A stretch of 39,225 nt of DNA from an uncultured bacterium (GTDB lineage Bacteria; Patescibacteriota; Minisyncoccia; Phycocordibacterales; PALSA-1337). The stretch's first letter is position 1. Each line of letters begins with the position of its first letter. The position numbers and the translations under genes were made by a program. Below the pieces are notes generated by a model. That model saw nothing but the letters and a program-made list of their open reading frames with translations. It ran no database searches and had not been told where the DNA came from. Shown here piece after piece: positions 37,971-39,225 of the stretch. The stretch is taken from positions 1-39,225 of the forward strand of contig CAILTI010000029.1 in assembly GCA_903837075.1 (NCBI GenBank), written 5' to 3'.

Positions 37971-38854
37971 ATGATTAATCATATGAATAACATATCTGTC
38001 AATAAAACACTCATTCAGCGGCTACGTAGCGCCGTCATGGTTGCTCATAGGGCCATTTTACAGGTCACGCCTAAAGAGAAAAACAAACTGGAAGATGTTT
38101 GGGATGTTGAACACGCATACTATTCTAGTGCTCTGGAAGGAAGTAATATTGATCGAAAAGAATTTGAGGCGTTGGCTAAACAAACAAGCTAGTCATACAG
38201 CTAAACTATGTCGGAACGACCGAAGAATGAAGAAGAATTGCAACGGTTGGAAGCAATCGGTGTGATTCGTGCATCTCGCTTTGTTAGAAAATACGCAAAT
38301 ACGCATAAAAGTCCTAACATGGATACCATTTTGATATTCATAGAAATATTTTTCAAGATGCATGGCCAGAGATTGCTGGTAAGATGCGAACAGTTGGGCT
38401 TAAGATTACAGATTCTTATCATCTTCCGCCACACCATTCGGTGGTGCCCAAATTGATTAAAGACGCCAGCGAGGAATTCAATAGTCGTCTCTTAAAATTG
38501 AGATCAACCGAATCATTTTGGTTGGAGGATGCAGAACTATCAGAAGAAAAGATGATGAAGATTGATCAGATCGTAGATACTGCAGCGTGGATTCATCACA
38601 AAATAACCTTTATTCATCCATTTCAGGATGGTAATGGTCGAACTGCTCGTTTGGCAGCCAATCTTGTTCTCGAATGTTACGGTCTTGTTGGTATTTCAAT
38701 AAAAATTGAAAGGGAGAATAAAAATCAATATCGTCAGGCGTTGGCACAAGTCGATAAGATGAGTGATTTAGAGCCATTGAAGACACACATCTACGAAGGT
38801 CTTATTGATCGTCTTGCGGGCGTTCCGATGTTTTTCGATAAAAGTCAGCATTAA
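37971..38854 (+). pseudogene. Broken Fic-family AMP-transferase gene
   Basis: The N-terminal piece (37971-38192) has the inhibitory motif SSALEG ((S/T)xxxE(G/N)) and ends in TAG. After TAG and TAA the same frame continues from 38208 to about 38364, where one base is missing. From there another frame gives PEIAGKMRTVGLKITDS and the catalytic HPFQDGNGRTARLAAN. So two stops and one frameshift break a class II (self-inhibited) Fic gene. If the C-terminal ORF (38384-38854) were expressed it would lack the inhibitory helix. Confidence 0.85.
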
Positions 38855-39225
38855 TCTAGATCCTATCCAGCATATGGACATAAACTAGGTATGTAAATGT
38901 AGAGATTTTCCTGCTCAAACAAAGTTCTAACGTCCTTCACGGTTTTCCACAGGTACAATTAGATACAATTTAGTACAGTTTTGCCTTATTCATCTTCCTG
39001 GTAAAAAGTCATGGGTCAAATGTGACATGATAAATGTTGTTTCTATAGAAAGACTAAATCTTGTCCGTGATAGAAAATCAGGATTACGCCACGCTCCGGC
39101 CACGCTCCGAATGTAGGAGATATTTTTTTAAAGAAGATCAAAGAATCTATCAAAAAATTTCATAATTTTTAAATCAGAAACCGCTTTAGGCGGTTTCTAC
39201 TAAGGACATGGTCAGTTTGCATTCA
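38855..39225. other. Non-coding right end
   Basis: No convincing gene. It holds GGTACAATTAGATACAATTTAGTACA, a tandem CCACGCTCCGG pair (about 39090-39110) and the hairpin AGAAACCGC TTTAGGCGG TTTCT (39176-39198), which may be a terminator. Confidence 0.5.

Noticed and set aside
37750-37974. Plus-strand ORF ending in AQSEYDAGHMVYRSGSI
   Set aside because: No start codon or promoter; it overlaps the better-looking minus-strand remnant.

Overview
The window reads as a chromosomal piece of a Candidate Phyla Radiation (Patescibacteria) bacterium, most likely Parcubacteria-like. The reasons are the absence of rpmD (L30) between rpsE and rplO, small and fragmented ribosomal operons, many small membrane proteins, genes with a -10 box only 6-9 nt before the start codon, and many short repeats between genes. 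TGA is used as a stop, so the recoding seen in Gracilibacteria is not present. No tRNA, rRNA or CRISPR array was seen.

Layout. Positions 1-2900 hold a diversity-generating retroelement (DGR): a target gene ending in a variable repeat (VR), a terminator, a folded leader, a template repeat (TR), an Avd-like four-helix-bundle gene on the opposite strand, and the reverse transcriptase. Then come pgk, an AAA/DUF4143 ATPase, a HIT protein, a hypothetical protein, recJ-rnhA, comEC, superoxide dismutase, a separate degenerate metallo-beta-lactamase (MBL) protein of ComEC type, rpmB and an M50 protease (2.9-13.6 kb). The str group rpsL-rpsG ... fusA (13.8-19.7 kb) is split by an AT-rich block with hicBA, a small Cys4 protein and a large membrane-anchored protein. 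An insertion sequence lies at 20286-21300, followed by a secreted peptidoglycan-binding protein. The spc group rpsN-rpsH-rplF-rplR-rpsE-rplO-secY-adk-map fills 22.9-29.2 kb. After it come ndk, a candidate structured ncRNA, a small membrane protein and a beta-CASP nuclease. On the minus strand lie infC-rpmI-rplT, a cardiolipin-synthase-like protein and a PemK/MazF toxin. smpB is followed directly by the tmRNA gene. The right end holds an AT-rich pilin-like protein and decayed genes, including a broken Fic gene.

How parts work together. The DGR would copy TR into VR with adenine-directed errors and so diversify the C-terminus of one protein. smpB and ssrA form the ribosome-rescue pair. comEC and the MBL protein look like two halves of the DNA-uptake channel, and both carry the same kind of 11-bp phased array in front of an extended -10 promoter, as does the PemK toxin gene. 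This shared array is the strongest candidate here for an undescribed regulatory system.

Repeats shape the whole window. One palindromic family sits in frame inside recJ, at the C-terminus of rpsE and inside the beta-CASP nuclease. Several intergenic spaces carry short tandem words (7, 8, 9 or 11 bp), many as a word array followed by its own reverse complement. All positions and identities come from reading by eye; no search or folding program was run.
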